Shown: positions 7,225 to 14,945 of the stretch, in pieces
Layout of the letters: the number at the start of each line of letters is the position of its first letter
Position numbering within the stretch: the stretch's first letter is position 1
NCBI GenBank assembly: GCA_944320765.1
Contig: CALUIS010000018.1
Coordinates: forward strand, 1-64,000
DNA: 64,000 nt
DNA from: an uncultured Paraprevotella sp.
Lineage (GTDB): Bacteria > Bacteroidota > Bacteroidia > Bacteroidales > Bacteroidaceae
Direction of reading: 5' to 3'
Notes under the pieces: model-generated
Database searches by the model: none
What the model saw: the letters and a program-made list of their open reading frames with translations, nothing else
What the model was told of the DNA's origin: nothing
Program-made: the position numbers and the translations under genes

Positions 7225-8258
7225 TGGGAATGCGGGTCGTGTTGGAAGGAAAACAGTTGGCCACGGGCTACCGCAAGGGGAAGCGCACGGCTGTGGTGCA
7301 TCGTTCGCTGGATTTCACCTTGCGGGCGGGAGAACTGGTCTGCCTGTTGGGCGGGAACGGGGTCGGAAAGTCCACGTTGTTGCGTACGCTGGCCGGGGTG
7401 CAACCTGCTTTGGCCGGAGAGTTGGAACTCCAGGGACGGCCTTTGGCCTCATTTCCTGTCCGCGAGCGTTCCACGGCCATTGGCTTGGTATTGACCGAGC
7501 GGGTGCAGGCCGGCGGACTGACCGTCTTCGAGTTGGCCGCTCTGGGCCGCCAGCCTTATACGGGGTATTTCGGCCGTCTCACGCGGCAGGACCGTGAACG
7601 GGTGAGTCAGGCTTTGGAAGCCGTGGGAATGTCGGAGAAAGCCGGAAATTACGTGGCCGAACTGTCAGATGGCGAGCGGCAGAAAGTGATGATCGCCAAG
7701 GCGTTGGTGCAAGAATGCCCGCTGATTCTGCTGGACGAGCCGACGGCTTTTCTGGATGTGACGAGCCGCATAGAGGTGATGGCTTTGCTGCATCGTCTGG
7801 CCGGAGAAGAAGGTAAGGCCATTCTGATGTCCACGCACGATGTGGAGCAGGCTTTGGCTTTGGCCGATGGCTTGTGGCTGATGTACCCGGACGGGACCAT
7901 GCCATGCGGGGCGACTGAAGACTTGGTGCTTTCCGGCGGGTTGGACGGGCTGTTTGGGACTTCTCCGGTGGATTTCGACCGGATGTGCGGCAGCTATTCG
8001 GCGCGGAACGGACAGTTTAGGCCCGTCCGTCTGATGGCGGCGGACGATGTCCTGCATCATTGGGCGCAAAATGCCCTTATGCGTCAGGGGTACTATGGCA
8101 TGACGGATTCCTCGGATGCCACTCTTCCTCTTCTTGCCATAGAAAGTCCACAGGACCTCACATGGACTTGCGGAGGTGAGCCGCACCGTTTTCATTCCTT
8201 CGCGGAACTGTCCGCCGCGTTGCGGCAGGGGAGGCCGCGCAGCACCCGTTCGATGTAG
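7224..8258 (+). CDS. btuD: cobalamin ABC transporter ATPase BtuD
   Basis: 344 aa. The ABC domain has Walker A GGNGVGKST (43-51), signature LSDGE (147-151), Walker B LILLDE (167-172) and switch His205. It powers import through BtuC. A ~100-residue C-terminal extension (from about 240, containing PVRLMAADDVLHHWAQNALM) goes beyond the usual ~250-aa length; its role is unknown. The last 67 bases overlap the 3' end of the convergent S41 peptidase gene, and I see no terminator between them. Confidence 0.92.
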   Translation: MGMRVVLEGKQLATGYRKGKRTAVVHRSLDFTLRAGELVCLLGGNGVGKSTLLRTLAGVQPALAGELELQGRPLASFPVRERSTAIGLVLTERVQAGGLTVFELAALGRQPYTGYFGRLTRQDRERVSQALEAVGMSEKAGNYVAELSDGERQKVMIAKALVQECPLILLDEPTAFLDVTSRIEVMALLHRLAGEEGKAILMSTHDVEQALALADGLWLMYPDGTMPCGATEDLVLSGGLDGLFGTSPVDFDRMCGSYSARNGQFRPVRLMAADDVLHHWAQNALMRQGYYGMTDSSDATLPLLAIESPQDLTWTCGGEPHRFHSFAELSAALRQGRPRSTRSM

Positions 8259-9346
8259 TGGATTTCCTCGCCGATGCCGTCCCTTTCCTGCAGGGCTTCA
8301 GTTCGTGATACCTCATGGGGGATGGGGATTTGCGGGGCGATGCCTTTTCCGTCGATGACGATGTCCGGCCAGCGGCAGCTGCGGGTGGTGGGGATATAAA
8401 GTTTGAACCACCCGGAGGGGGACGTGATGGCGAAGACGTTGGAAAGGTCCAGCGTGCCGGAAGTCCTTTCATTGCCGAAAAGCACGACTTTCTCGCTCTC
8501 CTTTGCTTCAAGGATGTATTGTTCGGCCGAAGAGGCGTTCCGTCCGTGGATGAGCAGGCCGATGCGGCGCGGGTTCTGATAGACCGTGTCGCGCCGCACG
8601 AGCCGGATGCGTTGCATTCCGGGGCGCAGCACATAGTCTCCCAAGTGGTTTTCCATGCTGTCCGTCAGTTCCTGCAGGTAGTCTCTCCATTCCGACTGGG
8701 GATCGTGGGCGATGATGTCCTTGAAGAGAGCCAGAAAGTCCGGCGTGGCGTACTGTTCCACACCGTGGGTGAGGTACGGTCCGCTGTAGGTCAGGTCCGC
8801 CAAGGCATCGAAGTTCTGGTCGTTTCCGCCGCCGTTGCATCTGAGGTCCACGATGAGGTAGGGACGCGACGTGATGGCCTCCCAATTGTCCTTGATCATC
8901 TGGTTCGAGGTGCTGTCGCGGAACGACGGGATGCGCAGGAAGAAAGTGCTGTCGTTCATGGGTTTCGCCGTGTAGTACATGTTGGTGGATTCCGGTTTGT
9001 GCTTCGCGCGGTATCTGGCTCTTACCCTTTGTAAAAGGTCATGGAATTGAATTTGTCCCTGGTTCGTAGTGTTCACCCACAGGTGTCTGTCCTTGAAGCG
9101 TTGGATGTATTCGTCTATGAGGCACGGGAGGGTGTCTGGCCGTTGGTCGATGGAACTTCTCAGGCTGTCCGTCCAGGTTTTCCATTCACGCTCTTTTCCT
9201 TGTGTCTTTATCTTGTATCCCGGATAGTTGCGGCTCACGAATCCCGTGAACCAGTCGAATTCGGCGAGGGCTTTTTCCCGTGTCTGCGATGAGGCAGGGA
9301 GGAGGGCCATGAAGGCCAGCGTGGTGAGGAGTGTTCTTTTCTTCAT
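8192..9346 (-). CDS. S41-family (tail-specific-protease-like) peptidase
   Basis: 384 aa with a signal peptide (MKKRTLLTTLAFMALLPASSQ). The S41 core is recognised by FFLRIPSFRD, YLIVDLRCNGGGNDQNFDALADL and the nucleophile region NASSAEQYILEAKESEKVVLFGNERTSGTL cut into its usual strands; the Ser in SSAEQ is the probable catalytic residue. There is no PDZ domain, unlike processive CtpA proteases. It is probably an exported protease of the envelope; the substrate is unknown. Its promoter is at 9402-9372. Its 3' end overlaps btuD. Confidence 0.85.
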   Translation of the reverse strand: MKKRTLLTTLAFMALLPASSQTREKALAEFDWFTGFVSRNYPGYKIKTQGKEREWKTWTDSLRSSIDQRPDTLPCLIDEYIQRFKDRHLWVNTTNQGQIQFHDLLQRVRARYRAKHKPESTNMYYTAKPMNDSTFFLRIPSFRDSTSNQMIKDNWEAITSRPYLIVDLRCNGGGNDQNFDALADLTYSGPYLTHGVEQYATPDFLALFKDIIAHDPQSEWRDYLQELTDSMENHLGDYVLRPGMQRIRLVRRDTVYQNPRRIGLLIHGRNASSAEQYILEAKESEKVVLFGNERTSGTLDLSNVFAITSPSGWFKLYIPTTRSCRWPDIVIDGKGIAPQIPIPHEVSRTEALQERDGIGEEIHYIERVLRGLPCRNAADSSAKE

Positions 9347-9371
9347 GGCAAGTGTTTTTTGTGCGTTGCCG

Positions 9372-9402
9372 CAAAGTTAGTTTTTTTTTTTCAGATTGCC
9401 AA
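9372..9402 (-). promoter_or_regulatory. promoter of the S41 peptidase gene
   Basis: TTG (9402-9400), a 20-base spacer containing a T/A tract, and TAACTTTG (9379-9372) on the minus strand. The ATG lies 26 bases past the -7 box. Confidence 0.75.
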
Positions 9403-9412
9403 ATGCCAGAAC

Positions 9413-9560
9413 GTCAAAATGTCACGGGCGGTGGAGAATTCCGCCGTATTTCAGGGGTGCGGGGCGGGTGGAATGACAGCGTTTCCGGCGGGAGCCGGGC
9501 ATGGTTGGCGTGTTTGTGTTTCCGCATCAGACAAGAATTATTTAACGGAAAGGCTGTTTT
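9413..9560. repeat. intergenic repeat, copy A
   Basis: About 150 bases matching 11217-11423. It starts with the exact shared 20-mer GTCAAAATGTCACGGGCGGT, includes GAATTCCGCCGTATTTCAGG and ends with CGCATCAGACAAGAATTATT then AAGGCTGTTT. The 9347-9654 gap otherwise holds only the S41 promoter and the terminator at 9566-9600. No coding frame or transposase is seen. Confidence 0.8.
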
Positions 9561-9565
9561 ACGGA

Positions 9566-9600
9566 AAAATCCCCTGCAAATCCGTCACAGCCTGCAGGGG
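9566..9600 (-). terminator. terminator of the DUF4160-DUF2442 pair
   Basis: CCCCTGCA (9571-9578) pairs with TGCAGGGG (9593-9600). On the minus strand the hairpin is followed by ATTTTTCC, so it would end the transcript coming from 10132-9655. Confidence 0.65.
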
Positions 9601-9654
9601 ATAATCCAATACCATTGACAATAAATAGGAACTCTGTCGGTTGAACTATTGCAT

Positions 9655-9939
9655 TCAAATCACATCCAACGGCGACCGCTTCATCACTAACGGATAGCGT
9701 TCGGGGTGTTTGAGGCTCTCGATTTCGAGGTCTACGTCCAACTCGGGCCATTCGATGGCGTTCGGTCCCGCCATGCGCACGTTGAGTGCACTGCTGACGC
9801 GGGCGTCGCGCAACCAGGGCACGCGGTTGTATGACACAAAATAATCCTGCCCCAGAACGGACAGCATCATACCCTGTGCATTAATCATCAACACGCTTAC
9901 CGATGTGGGCTGCAAACTGTTGTTTAAAGTCGTCTTCAT
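9655..9939 (-). CDS. DUF2442-family protein
   Basis: 94 aa. The body (LSVLGQDYFVSYNRVPWLRD, then ALNVRMAGPNAIEWPELDVD and SLKHPERYP) is characteristic of DUF2442. It is encoded downstream of, and overlapping by 59 bases, the DUF4160 gene. DUF2442 and DUF4160 genes are commonly paired in bacteria and have been suggested to act as toxin-antitoxin-like or DNA-linked modules, but no activity is established here. An in-frame Met at residue 18 is a possible shorter start. Confidence 0.8.
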   Translation of the reverse strand: MKTTLNNSLQPTSVSVLMINAQGMMLSVLGQDYFVSYNRVPWLRDARVSSALNVRMAGPNAIEWPELDVDLEIESLKHPERYPLVMKRSPLDVI

Positions 9940-10132
9940 ATTTTTCTACTAATTCGGTTATCTTTTTCAAATCCTTACTGCCAAAGCCATAATTGGCTGC
10001 CAATTCTATCTGCGGTTCCAGCCAGAACTTGGCTTCACATTCAGCTCTGACCACGTGGACATGCTTCCGCTCCTCCTCGTTGGAGTATATCTTGAATGTA
10101 TATCCGTCTTCTTGTCTGAACTTGGGACTCAT
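9881..10132 (-). CDS. DUF4160-family protein
   Basis: 83 aa, starting MSPKFRQEDGYTFKIYSNEE and containing the family signature HVHV followed by EAKFWLEPQIELA. It is the upstream gene of the DUF4160/DUF2442 pair. A promoter with TTG at 10186-10184, 20-base spacer and TATTTTCG (one mismatch to TAnnTTTG) at 10163-10156 precedes it. The function is unknown; pairing with DUF2442 suggests the two act together. Confidence 0.8.
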   Translation of the reverse strand: MSPKFRQEDGYTFKIYSNEEERKHVHVVRAECEAKFWLEPQIELAANYGFGSKDLKKITELVEKYEDDFKQQFAAHIGKRVDD

Positions 10133-10155
10133 GGAGTATTGCTTCTATTCGTTTG

Positions 10156-10186
10156 CGAAAATAGTAAGAATCTATCAATTATCCAA
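10156..10186 (-). promoter_or_regulatory. promoter of the DUF4160-DUF2442 pair
   Basis: TTG (10186-10184), a 20-base spacer and TATTTTCG (10163-10156) on the minus strand; one mismatch in the -7 box. About 24 bases separate it from the ATG. Confidence 0.5.
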
Positions 10187-10239
10187 GAAGGCATTCCAAG
10201 AAGACAGGGCTAATCCTGACGATTTTTGTTGTTAGCAAG

Positions 10240-10773
10240 TCATTTGTCTGTCTTGCTTAAATTATCCAGCATCTTTTTCAAATTGGCGGTGTTTTCCTCA
10301 TCAGAGATAGTCGGGTCTTTTAAGAAGCGGGAGCAAGGAACTTCCGTACACTTGCCGCAATTATGCTGATGTTTCTTATTCACGCAACAATTATATACGC
10401 GACAGCAATCATCACCCGTATATTGCAACCAAAATACTTTCCCTTTAATTTTGCGGCATCCGGCGCATTGCAAGGGAAACAGACCGCACTCCACGCAGAT
10501 AGCCCCGCAAGGCGATACCTCGACATATTCGTCTTTCCAATGCCACCAATGGCATTTCATTGGGTCGGGATTTTTTGTGTTCACAAAATATTCGACGGCA
10601 CGATACAGATAGAGTTGGCATCGGTCAAGGGTGCATCCGCGCAGAACACATTCTTCGGTATACAGTTCGTCTGCGCTTTTGCCTTTTAGGGATTCAATAG
10701 TGGTATAGCCCATTGCCATCAAGTCTTGTTCGGTCGTTTCGCCGACGTTGGGGATTTTCCGGAGTTCGCTCAT
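10240..10773 (-). CDS. helix-hairpin-helix (Cdd1-like) plus DUF3795 Cys-rich protein
   Basis: 177 aa from the ATG at 10773; longer frames run into the promoter. Residues 1-~75 (LRKIPNVGETTEQDLMAMGY, then LYRAVEYFV) match the Cdd1/'pathogenicity locus' helix-hairpin-helix family. The second half is Cys-rich (CGAICVECGLFPLQCAGC, then CCRVYNCCVNKKHQHNCGKC and CSRF), as in DUF3795, and probably binds metal. The two domains occur as separate proteins elsewhere, so this looks like a fusion. Role unknown; DNA or nucleotide binding is plausible for the first part. Confidence 0.75.
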   Translation of the reverse strand: MSELRKIPNVGETTEQDLMAMGYTTIESLKGKSADELYTEECVLRGCTLDRCQLYLYRAVEYFVNTKNPDPMKCHWWHWKDEYVEVSPCGAICVECGLFPLQCAGCRKIKGKVFWLQYTGDDCCRVYNCCVNKKHQHNCGKCTEVPCSRFLKDPTISDEENTANLKKMLDNLSKTDK

Positions 10774-10800
10774 ATCGTAATGTTTTTGTTGATGAGTATG

Positions 10801-10831
10801 CAAATATAGGGAAAAACGGGGAGCGAGGCAA
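10801..10831 (-). promoter_or_regulatory. promoter of the HhH-DUF3795 gene
   Basis: TTG (10831-10829), 20-base spacer, TATATTTG (10808-10801) on the minus strand. It decides the start at 10773, as upstream in-frame codons would be untranscribed. Confidence 0.75.
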
Positions 10832-11000
10832 GTATCTGTTTCTGCCTTTTTAGGTTGGCTTTCAGCACGACATCGGGCTGGTGGGGATTGTCCGAACCGT
10901 AAAGGATATGATTTGGAAATGATCAGTGTATAAGCCTCATCCGTTGCAGTCACTCATCCACGCCCAGGGCATTGCCGGGCATGTCGATGCCGTCATCATC

Positions 11001-11051
11001 GGCGATCTGATAAAGGAGGAGACGGGCAAATCCGCGCAGGAGTACATCCGT
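11001..11051 (+). pseudogene. fragment of an AraC-type regulator
   Basis: The plus strand reads GDLIKEETGKSAQEYIR, which matches the second helix-turn-helix of Bacteroidales AraC regulators (usually ...FGDLIKKETGKSAQEYI). The frame continues only to a stop at 11093 and neither side shows the rest of the domain, so it is a remnant of a lost gene. Confidence 0.5.
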
Positions 11052-11216
11052 TGCCAATTGACTTCAAGTTGCGGTTTGAGCATGGCAGGCTGAGCTTCGA
11101 CAAGCCCGAAGGATGGTTGGGGCGGAATATCGGACAGTCACCGCTGGTGCAGGGCCGATTCGATGGTTCGCTCCATCCATGTGGATGGATAAAAGGCCCG
11201 CTCTTTTTGTCAGCAT

Positions 11217-11423
11217 GTCAAAATGTCACGGGCGGTGCGCGAGAATCGCGTATTCCGTCCCGGCGGGGAGGACGGTGGGGAATTCCGCCGTATTTCAGGG
11301 ATGCGGAGCGGGCGGAATGACACTCTTTCCGGCGGATTCCTTTCTTTTTGACAAAAGGGCGGGCATGGCTGGCGCATTTGTGTCTCCGCATCAGACAAGA
11401 ATTATTTGACGGGAAGGCTGTTT
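11217..11423. repeat. intergenic repeat, copy B
   Basis: Matches 9413-9560 at both ends and through most of the middle, with about 60 extra bases that include a second GAGAATCGCGTATTCC-like unit and the palindrome CGCGAGAATCGCG (about 11238-11250). The right end runs to within 16 bases of the ATPase promoter. No transposase or terminal target-site duplication was recognised. Confidence 0.8.
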
Positions 11424-11438
11424 CTCAGAAAAACATAC

Positions 11439-11446
11439 TATATTTG
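11439..11446 (+). promoter_or_regulatory. -7 box of the AAA ATPase gene
   Basis: TATATTTG matches TAnnTTTG; the ATG is 66 bases downstream. There is no TTG at the usual distance. Confidence 0.5.
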
Positions 11447-11512
11447 CAGTTGCGAAACGGCTGTTTCCGAAATGGCTGTTTCGGAAGTCGGATAAGGAAA
11501 AGGACTAAGAAT

Positions 11513-12832
11513 ATGAAATTTTTTGATAGGACGGAAGAGATGGCTTCCTTGCGTGAGATTCGCGGAATGGCAAAGGATAACGCCCAGTTCACGGTAGTGA
11601 CGGGACGGCGTCGTATTGGCAAAACATCCCTTGTGTGGAAAGCATACGAGGATGAACCTATCCTCTATTTTTTTGTCGCCCGTAAAGCTGAGGGAGAATT
11701 GTGCGAGGATTATCGGCTTGAAATCGAGAACAAGCTGGGGATACCGACGATAGGGCGGACAGAATCTTTCGCCGAGGTGTTCGAGTTCCTGATGAAGTTT
11801 TCCGTGGATCGTCCCATCACGCTATTCATTGATGAGTTTCAGGAGTTTTTCCGCGTGAACAAGTCGGTGTACAGCGATATGCAGCGAATCTGGGACATGT
11901 ATAGTTCCAAGGCTCGGATAAACTTGATTGTTTGCGGTTCCATCTATTCCATGATGACCAAGATATTCAAAGACAAGAAAGAACCGTTGTATAACAGGCA
12001 GACACGTTTTATGACCGTGCGGGCGTTTGCTCCTACCGTTCTGAAAGAAATTCTTACGGAGGCCTATCCCGAATACACGGCGGAAGACCTGCTGGCCTTG
12101 TATTCCTTTACGGGAGGGGTGGCCAAATATGTACAACTGCTTATGGATGCAGGTGCTACGACAAAGGAAAAGATGATAAGGCAAATCGTGAAGGCCGATT
12201 CTGTTTTTTTGGGAGAGGGAAAGGCCGTCCTTATTGAGGAGTTCGGCAAGGACTACGGGATTTATTTTTCCATTTTGTCGGCTATCGCGAGAGGGAAGAC
12301 CTCCCGCTCGGAAATCGAAAGCGTTGTAGGGCGGGAAATTGGTGGCTATCTGACCAAATTGGAAAATGAGTACGAGGTTATTGCCAAGAAACGACCTTTG
12401 TTTGAGAAAAGTTCTACCAAAAATGTCCGTTATACGATAGAGGACAATTTCTTCACGTTCTGGTTTCGTTTTATATATAAGTACAGCTATATGCTTGAGA
12501 TAGAGAACTATGAAAGCTTGAAAACGATTATCAAACGAGACTACGAGACATTCAGCGGGCTGATGCTTGAACGCTATTTCCGGCGTGTGCTGATAGAACG
12601 TCAGGCTTATACGCGTATCGGCGGATGGTGGGACCGCAAGGGTGAGAATGAAATCGACATTGTGGTCGAGAATGAACTGGACTGTAGAGCTACGTTTTTC
12701 GAGGTGAAACGTAAGGGCGGGAACATTGACATGGAGCTGCTGGAGAAGAAGGCCGCAGCCTTCCTGCGTACCACGGGTGAGTTTAAGGGATATGACATTT
12801 CTTATAAGGGGTTGTCAATGAATGATATGTAG
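11513..12832 (+). CDS. AAA ATPase with C-terminal DUF234 nuclease-like domain
   Basis: 439 aa. Residues ~1-230 are an archaeal-type ATPase domain (Walker A GRRRIGKTSL, Walker B-like ITLFIDEFQEFF). The C-terminal ~100 residues are DUF234, with a PD-(D/E)XK-like pattern: EIDIVVE then FFEVKRK. A winged-helix-like middle (SRSEIESVVGREIGGYLTKLENE) links them. Such proteins are widespread, often on accessory DNA, and their role is not firmly known; a nuclease or DNA-interacting function is an inference. The gene looks more AT-rich than radA next to it. Start at ATG 11513, since upstream codons precede the promoter. Confidence 0.85.
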   Translation: MKFFDRTEEMASLREIRGMAKDNAQFTVVTGRRRIGKTSLVWKAYEDEPILYFFVARKAEGELCEDYRLEIENKLGIPTIGRTESFAEVFEFLMKFSVDRPITLFIDEFQEFFRVNKSVYSDMQRIWDMYSSKARINLIVCGSIYSMMTKIFKDKKEPLYNRQTRFMTVRAFAPTVLKEILTEAYPEYTAEDLLALYSFTGGVAKYVQLLMDAGATTKEKMIRQIVKADSVFLGEGKAVLIEEFGKDYGIYFSILSAIARGKTSRSEIESVVGREIGGYLTKLENEYEVIAKKRPLFEKSSTKNVRYTIEDNFFTFWFRFIYKYSYMLEIENYESLKTIIKRDYETFSGLMLERYFRRVLIERQAYTRIGGWWDRKGENEIDIVVENELDCRATFFEVKRKGGNIDMELLEKKAAAFLRTTGEFKGYDISYKGLSMNDM

Positions 12833-12969
12833 TTGGTCCTTTCGTTCACTGTGGTTCGTATATGTTTGAGAAACGGTTTGTGCGGGTGCGGAAGTTTTTC
12901 TTGCCGTATTTTATGGCCGTTCGCGGAAATCTCCGTATTTTTATCCGCTAAAAGACGAGGCGATTATTT

Positions 12970-14391
12970 ATGGCAAAAGATAAAACGGTATACGTGTGCG
13001 GCAATTGCGGACAGGAATCCCCGAAGTGGATCGGGCGTTGCCCGTCGTGCGGGGAATGGAACACGTTCAAGGAGTTCACGGTGCGGAAGGAAAGTGCGGC
13101 TGTCATGGCGGGAAGCTACCGGCAGGCGTCGGCGGCCGACCCTTTGCGGGCCGCCCCCGTGCCGGTGGGGCGGATTGCCGCCGACGAGGAGCCGCGGATG
13201 GACATGTGCGACGGGGAGCTGAACCGCGTGCTGGGCGGCGGGTTGGTGCCCGGGTCGCTGGTGCTGCTGGGCGGCGAGCCGGGCATCGGGAAGTCCACCT
13301 TGGTGCTGCAGACGGTGCTGCGGCTGGGCGGACGGCGCATTCTCTACGTCAGTGGCGAGGAGAGCGCGCGGCAGCTGAAGTTGCGGGCCGACCGGCTGGT
13401 GCCGCGTTCGGCGGGGCAGATGGTGGACCGCGATTCCTTCCTTTCCGTTTCCGGTTGCCTCGTGGTGTGCGAGACGGTGCTGGAGCAGATTTTCGCGCAT
13501 GTGCGTAATGTGCAGCCCCAGCTGTTGGTCATCGACTCCATCCAGACCATCATGAGCGAGACGGTGGACAGTTCGCCCGGCAGCATCTCCCAAGTGCGCG
13601 AATGTGCGGCCCTGTTGCTGAAGTTCGCCAAGGAGAGCAACATCCCCGTCATCCTCATCGGGCATATCAACAAGGAAGGCACGCTGGCCGGCCCCAAGGT
13701 GCTGGAACATATCGTGGACGCCGTGCTGCAGTTTGAGGGCGACCAGCATTACATGTACCGCATCCTGCGGAGCATCAAGAACCGTTTCGGCAGCACGGCG
13801 GAGCTGGGCATCTACGAGATGCGCCAGGACGGGTTGCGGCAGGTGAGCAACCCCTCCGAACTGCTGCTCTCCGAGAACCACGAAGGGCTGAGCGGCGTGG
13901 CCATCGCTTCGGCCATCGAGGGGGTGCGCCCCTTCCTCATCGAGACGCAGGCACTGGTGAGCACGGCCGCCTACGGCACGCCCCAGCGTTCGGCCACGGG
14001 GTTCGACCTGCGGCGGCTGAACATGCTGCTGGCCGTGCTGGAGAAGCGCGTGGGCTTCCGCCTGGCGCAGAAGGACGTGTTCCTCAACATCGCGGGCGGA
14101 CTGAAGGTGACCGACCCGGCCATCGACCTCTCTGTCATCGCCGCTGTGTTGAGCAGTAATGTGGACACGGGCATCGAGGACGGGGTATGCATGGCCGGCG
14201 AGGTGGGACTGAGCGGCGAGATCCGTCCGGTGAACCGCATCGAGCAACGGGTGGCCGAGGCCGCCAAGTTGGGCTTCCGCCGGATGCTGATACCTAAATA
14301 TAACATGCAGGGATTCGATTCCTCGAAGCTGGACATAGAACTCATACCAGTGCGGAAGGTGGAAGAGGCGCTTCGGGCGCTTTTCGGCTGA
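12970..14391 (+). CDS. radA: DNA repair ATPase RadA/Sms
   Basis: 473 aa. N-terminal four-Cys zinc finger (C10, C13, C24, C27), RecA-like core with Walker A GGEPGIGKST (101-110), Walker B region LLVIDSIQTI, the RadA-specific KNRFG (270-274), and a C-terminal Lon-like domain (GGLKVTDPAIDLSVIAAVLS). It promotes branch migration in recombinational repair in the cytoplasm. Length and order are typical. A TATGTTTG at 12861-12868 is a possible -7 box, but its -33 spacing is poor. No terminator is seen before the next promoter. Confidence 0.96.
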   Translation: MAKDKTVYVCGNCGQESPKWIGRCPSCGEWNTFKEFTVRKESAAVMAGSYRQASAADPLRAAPVPVGRIAADEEPRMDMCDGELNRVLGGGLVPGSLVLLGGEPGIGKSTLVLQTVLRLGGRRILYVSGEESARQLKLRADRLVPRSAGQMVDRDSFLSVSGCLVVCETVLEQIFAHVRNVQPQLLVIDSIQTIMSETVDSSPGSISQVRECAALLLKFAKESNIPVILIGHINKEGTLAGPKVLEHIVDAVLQFEGDQHYMYRILRSIKNRFGSTAELGIYEMRQDGLRQVSNPSELLLSENHEGLSGVAIASAIEGVRPFLIETQALVSTAAYGTPQRSATGFDLRRLNMLLAVLEKRVGFRLAQKDVFLNIAGGLKVTDPAIDLSVIAAVLSSNVDTGIEDGVCMAGEVGLSGEIRPVNRIEQRVAEAAKLGFRRMLIPKYNMQGFDSSKLDIELIPVRKVEEALRALFG

Positions 14392-14420
14392 GCATCGGGA
14401 AGGAACGGCACGGACATGGT

Positions 14421-14451
14421 TGCGGAGGCAAGCCGGAATCCGTAACTTTGC
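14421..14451 (+). promoter_or_regulatory. promoter of the GNAT-FAD dehydrogenase pair
   Basis: TTG 14421-14423, 20-base spacer, TAACTTTG 14444-14451. The ATG is 25 bases downstream at 14477. Confidence 0.75.
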
Positions 14452-14476
14452 ATCACCGTAACGCAAATTTTGGAAT

Positions 14477-14929
14477 ATGGAACAAATCAGAATAGAAGAA
14501 TGGGGCGGGGAGCGCAGTGCCGGCCTCGTCGGCCAATTGGTCGGGGTGTGGCACCTTTCGGTGCGGACCAGCCACCATTTCCTGACGGAGCAAGACATTG
14601 ACCATCTTGTCCCGCAGGTGGAGGCCGCGTTGCAGGGTGTCGAACATCTCATTGTGGCTTGGGATGGCGACGCGCCCGTAGGTTTTATGGGCATACAAGA
14701 ATGCAAGATAGAGATGCTCTTCCTCTCCCCCTCCTGCATCGGGACGGGGCTGGGGAAAAGGCTGACAGGCCTTGCCCTCAGCCAATACGACGTGGAATAT
14801 GTGGATGTGAACGAACAGAACGAGAAGGCCGAAGGGTTTTACCGCCATATGGGGTTCCGCACATTCCGGCGGGATGAGACGGACGAACAGGGTAATCCCT
14901 TTCCGATATTGCACATGAGAATGGACTGA
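14477..14929 (+). CDS. GNAT-family N-acetyltransferase
   Basis: 150 aa. The acetyl-CoA-binding signature is visible as IEMLFLSPSCIGTGLGKRLT, followed by VDVNEQNEKAEGFYRHMGF, the usual beta4-alpha3 and Asn/Tyr motif of GNAT enzymes. It transfers acetyl groups from acetyl-CoA, substrate unknown. First gene of a two-gene unit; 16 bases separate it from the FAD enzyme. Confidence 0.88.
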   Translation: MEQIRIEEWGGERSAGLVGQLVGVWHLSVRTSHHFLTEQDIDHLVPQVEAALQGVEHLIVAWDGDAPVGFMGIQECKIEMLFLSPSCIGTGLGKRLTGLALSQYDVEYVDVNEQNEKAEGFYRHMGFRTFRRDETDEQGNPFPILHMRMD

Positions 14930-14945
14930 AAGAAGCATACATATT

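Larger units (their letters stand above)
10774..11512. other. 739-base gap: promoter, AraC remnant, intergenic repeat
   Basis: From left to right it holds the HhH-DUF3795 promoter (10801-10831), sequence without recognisable content, an AraC-type remnant (11001-11051), repeat copy B (11217-11423), and the -7 box of the ATPase gene (11439-11446). No intact gene is seen. It looks like a decayed accessory junction. Confidence 0.6.

Noticed and set aside
9413..11423. Insertion sequence with transposase
   Set aside because: The repeat copies hold no open frame with transposase motifs and no clear terminal inverted repeats or target duplications were found.
12964..14739. 591-codon minus-strand frame over radA
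   Set aside because: Antisense to radA, whose zinc finger, Walker motifs and KNRFG are all intact; no family features in the opposite frame.
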